A stretch of DNA of 64,000 nucleotides from Gnetum montanum (GCA_015680685.1 MNCI01000909.1:62001-126000), one strand, 5' to 3'. Numbered from the stretch's first letter, positions 10,895 to 22,100 are shown. Numbers and translations are program-made. Notes: generated by a model from the letters alone, not told the origin.

Positions 10895-12080
10895 TGTTTG
10901 GAGGAATCCACCCAAGAGGCATCGACAAAGAAGTAAAAAACACCATGAATAACCAAGTACCAAGCATTTTCCATTGGCCCTTGGCTAGATGTCATCACCT
11001 CGTGTTCAAAAGTACATTGGATTGAGGAAAATTTAGTTTAATGAAAGAAGGTTGTAATTGGGGGATTAGGGATTGACAAAGGGTGTCGTTGTTTGAACTA
11101 AGGGAGAGGAATGCTCTCATGTGAATGAGCCAGTTTTTGATCTTTGTCAATAGCCAATGTATAGTACACTTGGAATCAAGGCATAGGAGATGCATTCTTT
11201 GGAGAAATGGGACCCTTGTGTCATGTTTAAGGAAGGCTATTGTAAACAGCCAAAGCCACGCGATGATGTGCAACATGATCATTTGAGACATGAGTGTTTT
11301 TCCAAGACAATTACCTTCTTGCTTAGGTCTTGTATGAGAAGAGCCAATGGTCTTTAGTCTATGATGTCAACAGGGTCATGAAGGGCCTTTCAGAGCATTT
11401 TTCTCTTTGACCTTTTTTTTATTTTTTTTCTTTTTGTTTTTTCTTTTGCTTTTTTTTTCTTCTTTTTTTTTTTTTGCTCTTTTCTGAAAAAAAACTTGCT
11501 TTCAATGTTGTACTCATGCTCATGCGCTTACATTTGTGTCATGTGCCATGCGTTGTGTTTTGTGTTGCAATTGCTTAGAGAATCACAGTGTGCAATAGTG
11601 CATCAAGAGTTTTGGGATGAATATTGTATCAAGGAAATGTAACTAAGTAGGGCAGGGAGAACATGATGGGGAATAGGGAATGCATCAGGAGTTGGGAATG
11701 TACTTATGAGCAGATTGATTAAACCAGTTGCGAGCGTCAGGAAGAATGTGATACCTTGTCTTCATGATGAAGTGCATCCATGTGTGAACACCCCAGGCAT
11801 GTCATCCTATAAACACAACTCCAAGGGGATAAGAAAAAAACAAATGATTCAGTTAGCTAAACACTTTAAAATTGAATGTAGACAATGGAATGGAGTCATC
11901 ATGTGGAGTTTCAAGGCAAAAAAAATCTTGAACAACATCAGTTTCGTCCAAGTTTATGTGACAAATCAAGCGATAGGTTTTTTTTTGGTGAGCACGTACA
12001 ACCAACTATAGTAGCATGCCTTTTCAAATGGCACCAGGTTGTTGATGATGTCACCATTTGTAGTCTTACCGGACTATTAT
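10895..12080 (-). other. Element B 3' region, no coding content
   Basis: No pol domain is recognisable. It contains a long T-rich tract on the plus strand (about 11398-11480). A stretch at 11730-11840 is also present in D's 3' region (7440-7570). RT and IN, which fill this position in C and D, are absent. Confidence 0.6.
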
Positions 12081-12425
12081 GGATTAGTTTCACATCATAA
12101 TCCTTTAGACATCGCCAATTTATCGTCGTAGTGGATGGTGCAATGCTAGTTTATAGTCGTGGTGGACTATGAAGAGGCAAGCTAGTTTATAGTCTTAGTG
12201 GAATCTGATGGGCAAGCATGGAAATTTAGTGTCATACCGGATAGAGCTCTATGATGTTAGTTTACTGTCATAATGCTAGGATGTTTTGTGGTGCTAGTTT
12301 TAATTCATAACTCCAAGACTGTTCTGTGGTATCAGTTTTAAGTCATGATGCCAGGACTATTTGTGTCGGTTTATAGTCATAGCGGACTATCTTTGCCAGT
12401 TTATAGTCATAGCAGACTGTTCGTG
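12080..12425 (-). repeat. Tandem array, 'tttatagtc-gtggtggactatg' type (element B)
   Basis: About eight degenerate 35-45-bp units with 'agtttatagtc' and 'ggactat'. The unit resembles the array that follows IN in element C (58130-58570, 'actataaactagcatagc' type), not the one after PR. Confidence 0.75.
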
Positions 12426-12589
12426 CTTACCTTATTTGTGTAAGATATGATATTGCATGCATGGTGATGCTGTGTGTTTGCAAGATCCTGCAAAGATCAA
12501 TTAGGAAGAAAACAACATCAAGTGACACCTGTTGTACATAGAGTTGAAATGTATGAATGAAAGAAAATCAATGTAAAAGGTGATAGTTT

Positions 12590-12645
12590 TAGGTCGTTTC
12601 GGGTCATAAGCTAGTTTAAGGCCTTTTTGAGCCATGTGTTTTTGT
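12590..12645 (-). repeat. Short remnant of the post-PR array (element B)
   Basis: Contains 'agctagtttaaggcc' and 'gagccatg', the unit found after PR in A, C and D. With 12080-12425 it places two normally distant arrays only about 170 bp apart. Confidence 0.6.
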
Positions 12646-12891
12646 AGTTTTATGTTTTTCAAACAATGTGTAAACTAAGTTGGCGGGTGTGCAAACAAAT
12701 AAAAATGTGTAAACAATGTGAACAAAGAAAAATGTAAATGTATAGGCTAGTGCAATGTAAACAAAAGTAAAAAATGCATGTCAAAGGGGTAGGCAGAAGG
12801 TAGGCAAGCATCTAGCACATTTTTGGCTAGGGGAGAGTCTTGGTCATGTAGTTGCTTCCTAACTAGGCATGGATTAGGGAGCATGCAAGGT

Positions 12892-13380
12892 TTAGGATCC
12901 TCTAGGGGCTCGTTCAAGTGTGTTAGCCTCAAGCGTTGCGTTGGTTACCGTAGGTGTACCACCAAGAAACTCTTCTTCCAAAATTTGTGCCATGTCTATG
13001 TCGTGGATAGTTAGAGAGGAAACGTTATCACCATGGATGATAACTTGACCACCTTCGTATGGAAGGTGGATTTCTTGGTGGATGGGAGAGGAGGCCCTTA
13101 GTTGGGCTAGCCAAGGCCTACCTAGAATCATGTTGAAACCTGGCATCTCCTCTATGATAGTGAAATTTGCACTAGTGGGGAATTACTCTCCTGCCACAAA
13201 GGCTAAGTTGATTGTACCTCCGACCATGACACGTGATCTATTGAGGGATTTTAAACACATGGTTTTGGTTGGCCTGATTTTGTCTACTAGGCCTAGCTTG
13301 TCGATGACGGAGTACAAGACTACGTTTGTCACTGCACCATCATCAACATGTACTCTACGGATGGTACACTGTACAACACA
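12892..13380 (-). pseudogene. Element B aspartic protease (PR)
   Basis: On the minus strand the frame shows H-V-D-D-G (codons at about 13337-13350), then G-F-N-M-I-L-G-R-P-W-L-A and I-H-L-P-Y-E-G-G. This is the Ty3 retropepsin layout: active-site loop, hydrophobic strand, then the conserved L-G-R-P-W segment. The D-D-G replaces the common D-T/S-G and is shared with element A. At least one stop lies between the active site and the L-G-R motif, so it is broken in its current state. It follows gag and precedes the arrays. Confidence 0.8.
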
Positions 13381-13639
13381 AATGCTAATGGATAGTGGAG
13401 CTTTAGTGACCTCCCCTCATGTGGGGTTAACTTTGACTGCATCATTGCGAAAGGCTAAGTTGTTGAACTTAATTCTTGTGATGTGAGAGGCAGCATTGTT
13501 GCACAGATGGATGCCTCATCTACAAGGATGTCCTTTGTAATAGGAATGAAGGCCAAGACCTAGGCCAATGCTTGGCAGTGAGCAGGTGAGCTCTTGACCA
13601 GGTCGTATAAGCTAAATTTTGTGTTCTTTTGCTTGAGCG

Positions 13640-16424
13640 TTTACTTTACCTGGGTTAGTGTGGCTACGAAGTCCTTGTCATTAGCTGTTGTGTTGGCTTT
13701 AACTTTCTCCATGTGGTTTGAGGGACAGATCTCTTGTAGAGGGGACTTGGGTTCGGTCTTCTTGGGGGTAGGGGCCCCAGTGTTCAGTTGTTTTTTGCTA
13801 GTTTGCTTTGGCCATGGGGATTGCAAGATGCTCGTTTATATTCTTGCATTGCCATTTGGTGGACCTACCTAGGTTGCTAGTGGGGTTAACACTTGAAGGA
13901 GGAGGGATTGAGATGTTGCCCACTATTGGGCTTCAGGTAGGTGAGGGGCCATCTTGTTGTGGCACTCTTATGAAGAAAGTTTGCTTAGTGGTTTTTCTTG
14001 CTGCATTAGTCCAGTTTAACGTCTTAGCGGATGAATCGTGCCAATTTAATATCTTAGCAGATGAACGTTGTTTAGCCTTAACCACAAAGGGTGTTGTGGG
14101 TGCTTGGGTTGGCACCTTGATAACAAAGGAAGGCCTCTTGTTTGTGGAGGCTGAGGGAATCCTTGCCTTCCTGGGAGGCACATGGATCATGAAAGGTTGT
14201 TGCACAAGTCTGGGCTTGCTACCTATGCTAATTGATTTTATGATATAGGAGGTATCGTTTGTGTTGGATTGACTTGCCGTGTTGATCACTAGTTGGCCTT
14301 GTTCTATCATTCTTTGTAAGTCATCTTGCAAAGCATGACAGTTGTCTGTACTATGACCAGCCATTTGATGGTAATGACAGTATTGGTCTAGTTTAAAATG
14401 TTGTGGGATCAAGGGCTCATTTGGTACTGCTAATGTGGGGTTCCTTAGTAATTTGTAGTACCTATCATGTTTTTGGCGGGTAATCTCTAACATGTGTTTG
14501 TGTTGGATTTGCCTGGCTTTCAAGAGTTGCTCCAATAGTTGAGAGGGTTGCATCGGTAGTGGTGTGTACTTTGAGCAATCCTTGCACTAAAAGTTGGGAT
14601 TTGGAGTGGCCTCTGCTGATGTAGGTGAGTTGACACCAAAGTTGGAAGCTTTGTTAGTTGGGGCTTTAGGTTGCTTAGTTGTTGCGCCCCAGTTGGTTGC
14701 TTTTGTGCTTGCGCCCACCATTGCCTCAGTTGTGTTTTTCTTGCGAGCATGTTGGTTTCTATAGGCCACATAAGCTGGGTCATTGCTTGATTGTACCACC
14801 TCTTCTATGTTTTTAATCTGTGCGAATGCTTAACTCAAAGTACGGGCACTCAAGTAATAAAGTTTTGACTTAATAAAATCATTCACAGAGGTCTTAAAAA
14901 TGGTGAGCAAGTATGTCTCAAGTATGGGCTCATGGAGTTCATTGAGGGCTGTGCTCCATCTTTGGATGAACTTTTGTATGGGCTCTAATGGTGCTTGTTT
15001 TATTTGGATTAGACTGTCTAGTATGGCTTTAGGCTTCAGGTTATACTTAAAACGGGTAACGAATTGATGTAACAAATCCTCTAAAGAGGATATGGAGTTA
15101 CAAGGTAGGGCTCAGTACCAGTCTAAGGATTTTCCTATTAAGGACATGGCAAACACATGCAGGATTTCATGAGGCCATGCTTGAAGTAGGAGACACTCTA
15201 ATCGGAATGTCACTAGGTGAGCATTTGGATTTCCCTCTCCGTTATACTTGGTCAGTTGTGGCAGTGAAATTCCTTTTGGTAAAGTCAATGGTGGAACTGA
15301 AGAGCTAATCGAATCATCTTGATAGAAGTCCAACACCTTGACTTCTTCAGTGTTTGCAATTTTAAGGCATTTTACTTCATTAGTTAATGCTTGCATCATT
15401 TTTCTAGCATCTGCCCATTATTGAGCACTAGGTGGACTGGCTAGTTGGTTAGATTGCATGTGGTGATAGTTAGATTATTGTGTGATTTGTGGGAAAGATG
15501 ACTGTAGGGTTGTTGATGGTTTTATTTTAGTGAGTAGGTTGATGTTGTTGAATGACAGGTGCATGCCACTGCCCGGTTATGAGTTGTGAGGAAACACCCT
15601 GAGCCTGTTGAGTCGAAGTAGTGAAGGGCATTCCTTGGATTTGCACTCGTGGTATGTAATGTGTGGATGTAGAAGCAGGTATTATGGATGGCATCCCAAT
15701 TATTTGGGGTCGAAAGGTCGCTGCCATATTAGCTTGAGAGGGGGGTTGTTGGGATTGTCCTTGTGAGAGGGAGGGTGAAGTGGTAACCATAGGAATAATA
15801 GGGATGGGCATAGTGAATGGGGTGTTGGTTGTAGGGAAAATAGGAATGGGGGTGGGTGCTTCCTATTGAGAAACAAGTGCTTGAATGTTTGTGAATGCAT
15901 GAAGAGACATAGTCTCTCCTGTGAAAGGGTGGAATAACTGATTTGCATAAGTATGAGGACTGAGAGTGTGGTATGAATCCCCATGTTCGGATTGAGCTGC
16001 GAAATCAATCTTCCTTGTCTCCATTTTGAGGCTCTACGATGGGTTGTCGCAAGGTTTGATTCCTTGCCATGAGGAGCTGGGATATGAGTTCGTGATGGGA
16101 TTCAGAGAGGGAAATCACATTATATGCTAAAGGGGTAAAGTTATGGCCTCCGTTATAGATGAGTTCATAATGTCGTTTTGCTTCCATTTTCATGCGATCA
16201 ATGGGAAGGTTATCTTGGATCTTTACGCAGATGAAGTTGTATTGTTCTAGGGTAAGAATTGTATAAGTGGGATCTTTACCTTGTAACCTAAGTGACCAAT
16301 GAGTTGGCTCTTGAGGGTTCATCTCTCCAATGGTGACTATGGGTTTAGTTGTGGTCAGAGGATTTGAGATTTCAGCATTAAGGTCAGAAACGGGAAATGC
16401 TGCTTTGATATGAGAAGATTCCAT
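13640..16424 (-). pseudogene. Element B gag with CX2HX4HX4C zinc knuckle
   Basis: The best preserved gag here. The start at 16424 opens M-E-S-S-H-I-K and is the first ATG after the leader repeats. N-terminal segments (16005-16424) include E-Q-Y-N-F-I-C-V-K-I, shared with C. The capsid region (15112-15399) has K-Y-N-G-E-G-N-P-N-A-H-L-V-T-F and G-K-S-L-D-W-Y, typical of the plant Ty3 gag domain. The nucleocapsid frame (13933-14553) carries C-H-Y-H-Q-M-A-G-H-S-T-D-N-C, a CX2HX4HX4C knuckle known from the Tat/Athila branch, followed by D-L-Q-R-M-I-E-Q-G. A Lys/Pro-rich linker (13641-13826) leads to PR. The frame is split by stops and shifts into at least six pieces. Confidence 0.8.
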
Positions 16425-16432
16425 GTCTATAA

Positions 16433-16548
16433 CTAGCTTGAACAAGCTAGGCGTATGCAAGCTAGCTTGAGCAAGTTGGACGTATGCAGGTTAGCTTGAG
16501 CAAGCTAGGCGTATGTAAGCTAGCTTGAGCAAGCTAGGCAGCGTGTGC
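16433..16548 (-). repeat. 29-bp tandem repeat in the element B leader
   Basis: Four 29-bp units of 'ctagcttgagcaagctagg' plus 10 bp lie immediately upstream of the gag start. Each unit contains self-complementary pieces (ctagctt/aagctag), so the leader RNA could fold. Related 'gcaagctagcttgag' blocks occur in the LTR at about 10700-10770. Confidence 0.85.
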
Positions 16549-16760
16549 AGCTGTGCAGTGTGTGCAACTGTGCAGCATGACTAACTTGTAGCGTGTGTTA
16601 ACTAACAGTGTGTGCAAGCCAGCGTATGTTAATCTACAGCATGAGAAGCTTAGCGTGAACAGGATCAGCGTGAATGAGGATTTTGGTTTTAGCACTTGAT
16701 CTATGTAGCATTTTGAACCATAGCATGACTAAGGTTTTGTCAAATGGTAAGCAGGTATGG
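16549..16760 (-). other. Element B leader between PBS and 29-bp repeats
   Basis: Non-coding, with scattered 'agcgtgtgcag' and 'cagcgtga' motifs continuing the repeat theme. No gene is seen. Confidence 0.5.
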
Positions 16761-16774
16761 CCCTCCTAGCACCA
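16761..16774 (-). other. Primer-binding site of element B (tRNA-Asn type, 3-bp deletion)
   Basis: The plus strand reads ccctcctagcacca: the tRNA-Asn 3' end with one C/G-site change and a missing 'ttc'. It lies 5 bp from the LTR end at 16780. Confidence 0.65.
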
Positions 16775-17049
16775 ACTTCTGTACTATCCAAAATCGTTGG
16801 TGTAAGGCTGGAGGAAAAAATGAACGTTGAAAGATCTCCAGAGAGATACAACTGACCCTATCTTCGCATGAGGGCAAGATGGAAAAATGAAGGTAGAGTG
16901 CCTTGGATGGTCTGCACGCAAATCAACCAAGGACTTCCCCGAGCATAAGCTATGGCTTGCACTGGGGTTATCGTAACAAACGTAACACAAATATGTAAAC
17001 GGAATGTAGATGTAACGTAAGAACAGAATAGAATGATGCAAATGTAAAA

Positions 17050-17132
17050 CAATGAACCAGAATAATGTAAACAACATGATGAACCAAAATAATGTAAACA
17101 ACGCAATGAACCAGAATAATGTAAACAGCGTA
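17050..17132 (-). repeat. 27-bp tandem repeat in the element B 5' LTR
   Basis: Three units, anchors 17064, 17091 and 17118, the counterpart of 8000-8108. Read on the plus strand they give an Asn-rich repetitive peptide, which is an artefact of the repeat. Confidence 0.85.
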
Positions 17133-17295
17133 ATGGAAGGAAAAAGACTGTATTGTATTGATTTAGAGAATAAAGTGCACCGGTCAAAATGCAGCTGCGT
17201 GTGTAGATGGCAGGTCAAGCGTCAAGCCCCAGGATGAAGGATGAAGCATTTGCAGATGCTCAAGTGCTAGGGATCACGTGCGCTTGAGCATCCAA

Positions 17296-17598
17296 NTTTC
17301 TCTCATCTCACAACCATTGACCTCATTGATGAATCCTACTCTCAAGCCTAGAAAAATGTATAAATACCCTGTTCATTGACATAAATGGGATTGGCAATTT
17401 TGCAAAAAGGATGACCTAAAGAGCATTGACTGGCAACCTTGGATGCTCAAGCGCACGTGATCCCTAGCACTTGAGCATCTGCAAATGCTTCATCCTTCAT
17501 CCTGGGGCTTGACGCTTGACCTGCCATCTACACACGCAGCTGCATTTTGACCGGTGCACTTTATTCTCTAAATCAATACAATACAGTCTTTTTCCTTN
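17296..17598. other. Assembly gaps flanking a reverse-oriented contig
   Basis: Single Ns sit at 17296 and 17598. The 301 bp between them are reversed: 17439-17597 is an exact reverse complement of 17137-17295 (159 bp), and the rest (17297-17438) is the reverse complement of the LTR sequence that follows in the partner LTR (8272-8413). It is a flipped contig whose end overlaps its neighbour, not a biological inverted repeat. Confidence 0.93.
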
Positions 17599-18655
17599 GC
17601 TTGCTTGGAATTTCTGAATCTATGACCTAGCTGCTACTAGAAATGTTTTTGCTTCATCAAGGTCACCAGTGTGTGTCTGAAGTACTTTTTCTTGGTTGTG
17701 ACCTATGCTCATGCTGGGCTCACGCTACTAGCATGACCTCAGTGTGACCTCAGCATGAGCAAGCTGAGATGGTACATTTCACACTAAATCTTGATTTTTT
17801 GAGACCTGGTTTTCAAGTGTAACTACTGCTACCCTTAGGGAAGACTTGCAAGCTAAATTTGAGCTTGTTTATGCCTTGATCTAGGTAATTTGGTAGCTCA
17901 CACTAGGCTCACACTGTCAGCATGAGCTGGGCGTGACTCCAATGTGACCCCAGCGTGACCATAGCATGACTTGGGTGTGAGCACAACATGCATGACCAAA
18001 AATGATGCTTTTTATGTCAAAATTCCACCTTTAAGACTTGTTTTTGAAGTGTAACTACTACCTAACCTTGAGGATGTCTTGTATGTTTAATTTGGGCTTG
18101 TTTGTTCTTGGATTTAGTCCACTTTTGGTAGCTCATGCTGGGCTCACGTTGTCAGCATGAGCTCAGCATGACCTAGGCATGACTCTAGCGTGACCTCAGC
18201 GTGAGTGCTGAAAATGGTGTATTTCAACCCCGAAATTAGAATTATGAGGGCTGGGACCTGGAGAAATCATTAGTGGACCTTTAGGGTGACTTGTACCTTC
18301 AAAATCAGACCATTTTGACATTGTTTTGGGGCTGTTTTGGGGCTATTTTGGGCTGCTCACGTTGGACTCACACTTCCAGCATGACCTGGGCATGACCTCA
18401 GCATGAGTAACAAGATTCATGCAATTTTGACTTGAAATCATGCATTCTCGATGCTGAAACTTGGAGTAGTCATTAGTGGGCCCCGAGGGGGCATTTCCCA
18501 TTCAAATTAGGATAGTTTTGACCTGATTTGGAAGCTATCAGGGTTGGTCACGTTGAGGGCAAGCTAGCTTAGTCAAGTTTTTGCCTCTAGAATGCCAAAA
18601 AGAGCTTGAGTCGTTCTTGTTTCAAAGTGTTAAGTTGAAATTTTGTGGTGTTTCA

Positions 18656-18660
18656 ATGGT
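18656..18660. repeat. Right target-site duplication of element B
   Basis: 'atggt', identical to 7721-7725. Confidence 0.85.
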
Positions 18661-18739
18661 TGTTGATGTTGATTGCTATGGGCTATATGTCATAAGGATT
18701 TAGATATGAATGATTGATTAGATTAGCCAATTTATTACC

Positions 18740-19700
18740 ATCCATGTTAGCTATCCTGAATGGCTTGTTGTTGTAGGTTTTGGTGACCAAGAAAGACCCT
18801 TTCTAGTTGGCTAAAAATTTGTTCACATGCTCATGAATGAACTTGAGGACTAGGTTCCCTTGATCTTGTATTGGTTTATGTTATGGTGGTGTTGTTGTTT
18901 CTACCTCTCTTGATAATGTGAGAAAGCATCCACACTTGTTGCTCCTCCATCAAGTCTAGGTCCATGGTCCATAGCTCCTTGCTATGTTCATCATTGATGA
19001 AGTTCGATAAGACTAATTAGAGTGATGGTACCTACAATTCAAGAGGTAAAATGGCTTTAGAACCATAAACCAGACTATAAGGGGTTACACCAGTTGTCGT
19101 TTGGAATGTTGTTTTTAAGGCTCAAACTATAGGGACAAGCTGCTCATGCCACTTCTACTTGCTATTGTTCATCATCTTTTTGAGGAAGTTGATGATGGCC
19201 TTATTTCTTGCTTCTACCTTTTCATTGGCTTGAAGGTAATAAGGTGATGAAAATGAGTGCTTAATTCCTAGGTCATGAAAAAAGTTATTTGTTTCTTGGC
19301 TACTAGATTATGGTCCATTATTTATGACTATGATCATACGTGTGCCAAGATGGGCTGCTATGTTGTTGAGAATGAATCTACAGAATTCTTCAAACATTTT
19401 CCTTCTTAGGAAAATAGCCTCAACCCACTTTGTGAAGTATTTGGTTGTAGTGATGATGAAGCTATGCTTAGTAGAAGACTTAGGTGTTATAGATCTAATG
19501 ATATCCAACCCCCATTGTTAAAATGGCCAAGTGATCTGAGTATGTGGTTCGTGTATAAGATCACTATGCCATTGGTGCATGTCATAAGTCTTAATGTTTT
19601 GTAGGCACTTGCTTTTCATATACAGCCAATCATAGCCTAACCATTTAATCTTACTAGCCATGGCCCTAGGTCTTATATGTCCCCCACATACACCCTCATG
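18740..19700 (-). pseudogene. Element D integrase (IN)
   Basis: The minus-strand frame shows D-I-I-R-S-I-T-P-K-S, K-Y-F-T-K-W-V-E-A, then I-N-N-G-P at the second acidic site (normally D-N-G) and a later V-E-A-R-N-K-A-I. This is the DDE core, with the second Asp changed to Asn. Downstream Y-S-L-V-Y-G matches the conserved Ty3 C-terminal motif. IN would insert the cDNA into the genome. Stops and the catalytic change mark it inactive. It follows RT/RNase H as in other Ty3 elements. Element B inserted just past its 3' end. Confidence 0.8.
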
Positions 19701-19949
19701 AACCTACTCTAAGACTATTTGAGGTTTAGTTTTACCAAAGCACACTAATAATACACCATCATAGGACCATTGACATAGTGTGTTATTGCCTACTATAACA
19801 TATTATTTTTTTCATTTACGTACAACATCCTTTTGAGTAGTTGTCAAGCCTTGTGAAGGTTCATCATGCATAGGGTAAAAATTAATATTATCATACCACT
19901 CCTTTGGAGAGCAGTATGAACTATGGTCACAAAGGTATCTTCAATGTTC

Positions 19950-20560
19950 TATGTGATGGAAATGGAACATTTCATAGTCAAGCTAGGAAATATGCTAAAC
20001 ACATCTAGAGTCACACTAAGGGCTAGCATCATAATGGCATTGGCTATAGTGTTCACAGTTCAAGGTACATGTTAGATATCAATGTTTGTAAATTGTTGTA
20101 GTAGTTTCTTTTCTAGATCATAGTCACATTGAAAATGTTTTCTTTACAAGTCAAAACCTTGGTTATTGAGTTAAACACAAGTTATGAATCACCTTTGATC
20201 ATCAACATTTGATTCCTAGGTCACAAACTACCATCATCCCCTTGATCAAACCCTCATACTCCACTATGTTTTTGGTACATGGAGACTCAAAATGGTAAGT
20301 GAATGGTTAGATTTCACTAGATGGAAATGTTATGATGGCAATAGCACTAGTCCCATGGTTAGCTAAAGCTTTGTCAAAGAGCATCACCACCTCATAGCCC
20401 TTGGGCACTTGGCTAATGATGTTGATGTGTTTGTCTGGGAATTCAGGGTCAATAATTGCATGGTCATTAACTAGTAAAATAGTAAGTTGTACAACTATAG
20501 CTTGACCCTTTGCTAATGCTTGAGAAACATAATGAAGGTTAAACTCCACTATTATGGATT
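19950..20560 (-). pseudogene. Element D second (Tat-type) RNase H
   Basis: The frame reads Y-V-S-Q-A-L-A-K-G-Q-A-I and later I-V-E-Y-E-G-L-I-K-G-M, then A-N-A. This matches the extra archaeal-like RNase H found after the normal RNase H in Tat elements; the equivalent region of C reads Y-V-A-Q-A-S-T-K-G-Q-A-I. Stops break the second half. The dual RNase H is the main basis for assigning C and D to the Tat branch. Confidence 0.7.
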
Positions 20561-20739
20561 TCTATTGAGCTATACAACTACTCTCATAAATTTTCATCAT
20601 TATGACTCTCAACATGTTATCTTTACAAATGATGGTGACCTAGTTTCTAAAGAGGCAGTGTCTTTACTTCTTCAAAGGGAAGACTAGATCTAGATAATAC
20701 TTCTCTACTTCAGTGTATTATTTCTCATGGGCTACTAAT

Positions 20740-22100
20740 GAATGGCTAAGATAGTATATTGGAAATGTCACTCCATCATCTCCTTTTTAATAGAGTATAG
20801 AGGCAATGGACATGTTAGAGATAGCAAGGTAGATGTAAAAATGTTTATCCTTTTGTGGAGGATGGACCATTAGTAGTTGTGCCAACTCTTTCTTAATGTT
20901 TTGAAAAGCCTCTTACTATTGAGCTATTCACTCATAGTGAATCTCTTTCTTAAGCAAGTGCTACATGGATTGTAACATATCCATGAGCCTAGTGATAATC
21001 TACAAATAAACTACAATCTACCTTACAATCCTTGACCCTCCTTAAGGTTGGTTGGTGCTACCAATTTGGATATGATCTTAACCTTATTAGGATCAACATG
21101 TATCCTTGCTTTATATACTACAAAGCCAAGCATTTTACTAGTTTTTACACCAAAGACATACTTCTTATGGTTAAGCCTAATCTCATACTTAAGACATCAT
21201 TTAAGTATAAGGTCTAGGTCATTGGACACTTTGCTCTTAACAACTATATCATCTATGTAATGGTTGACCAAACCTAGCATACAATCACTAAAGATGTATG
21301 TCATGGCTTATTGGTTGGTTTCTCTTGTATTTTTTAGGCCAAAGGGCATCATGGTATTGCAAAAGGTACCCTAGCAAGTCATGAAGGTCATGCTAAGATA
21401 ATTTTCTGGGTTGATCCTAATCTGATTGTATCCTAAGAGCCCATCCATAAAAGATAATAAGGTGTGCCTAGTTGTAGTATCGATAAGTTGATCAATACTA
21501 GGTAATGGAAAATCATCCTTGATGGTTGCCTTATTTAGATCTTAAAAATAAATGAATATGCATATAATCCCATTGTTTTTAATGACTACCATTATATTGG
21601 ATACCAATTTTGACAAATTAGTAGCTGTGAGAAAACCAGATTAATATAGTTTTGTGATCTAATCATGAACTACTAAGGCTAAATCAATTCGAATCTTGCT
21701 AAATTTTTACTTAACTAGTCTAATTCTAGGATCATGTATGATGTTGTGCATTACTAAACATGGGTCTAGCCCCAACATATCTTCATATGACCAGGAAAAG
21801 ATCTTAATGTTGTCTTGTAGGACCTTTGTGATGTCTTGAGCCTATTGAGGTTCTAGTGAGGAACTTAGTTTCAAGGTTTTCTACTCACCACTGTGTGTCA
21901 TGATAGGAACCTTAACTAGAGAGTCTTTAGTAATGTTACTAGCTTCTAGGTCAAGGGTTTTGACTAGGTTTTTAGGCCATTCTAGAAGTTTCTCTATCAA
22001 GGCTATGTGATCAACAAGACTCTCAGGCTCAAGATCTAAGTAATTACATTGAAAACATCATTCAACATCACCATGAGAGCCACTTAGTCTCAAAGGAGAA
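20740..22100 (-). pseudogene. Element D reverse transcriptase
   Basis: The minus-strand frame contains S-F-M-D-G-L-L-G-Y-N-Q-I-R-I, then T-M-M-P-F-G-L-K-N and the catalytic Y-I-D-D at 21248-21259, followed by K-S-K-V and D-P-N-K-V-K-I. These are the standard Ty3 RT blocks in order. Unlike element C, the Y-x-D-D box is intact, although a stop lies between blocks. It lies 3' of the 9-kb spacer that separates it from PR. Confidence 0.85.

Larger units (their letters stand above)
7726..18655 (-). mobile_element. Element B: complete-ended, non-autonomous Tat-type element
   Basis: A 10.9-kb element on the minus strand: 5' LTR 16780-18655, PBS 16761-16774, leader with 29-bp repeats, gag, PR, repeat arrays, PPT 10877-10894 and 3' LTR 7726-10876. 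A perfect 5-bp duplication (atggt) flanks it. The space where C and D carry the antisense gene, RT and IN holds only repeat arrays and 1.2 kb of non-coding DNA, so it must borrow enzymes from relatives. It keeps many CpG sites while D and C keep few, suggesting it is the youngest element here. It landed just 3' of D's integrase. Confidence 0.85.
16780..18655 (-). mobile_element. Element B 5' LTR (incompletely assembled)
   Basis: Aligns with 7726-10876 at both ends: 'tgtacta' inner end and 'gtggtgtttca' outer end, followed by the atggt duplication. Two Ns bound a flipped 301-bp segment, and about 190 bp corresponding to 8414-8600 of the partner are missing. It lacks the 1.2-kb block at 8847-10067 of the partner. 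Confidence 0.8.

Noticed and set aside
13082-14248. Plus-strand open frames across element B gag-PR
   Set aside because: They are the reverse strand of recognisable gag and protease, with no domain of their own.
17052-17237. Asn-rich open frame with repeated peptide
   Set aside because: It is a translation of the 27-bp LTR tandem repeat on the strand opposite to the element; the same array exists in the other LTR without an equivalent frame.
17137-17597. Perfect 159-bp inverted repeat, as a hairpin, foldback element or MITE
   Set aside because: It is bounded by Ns and explained fully by a reversed contig overlapping its neighbour; the partner LTR has no inverted repeat there.
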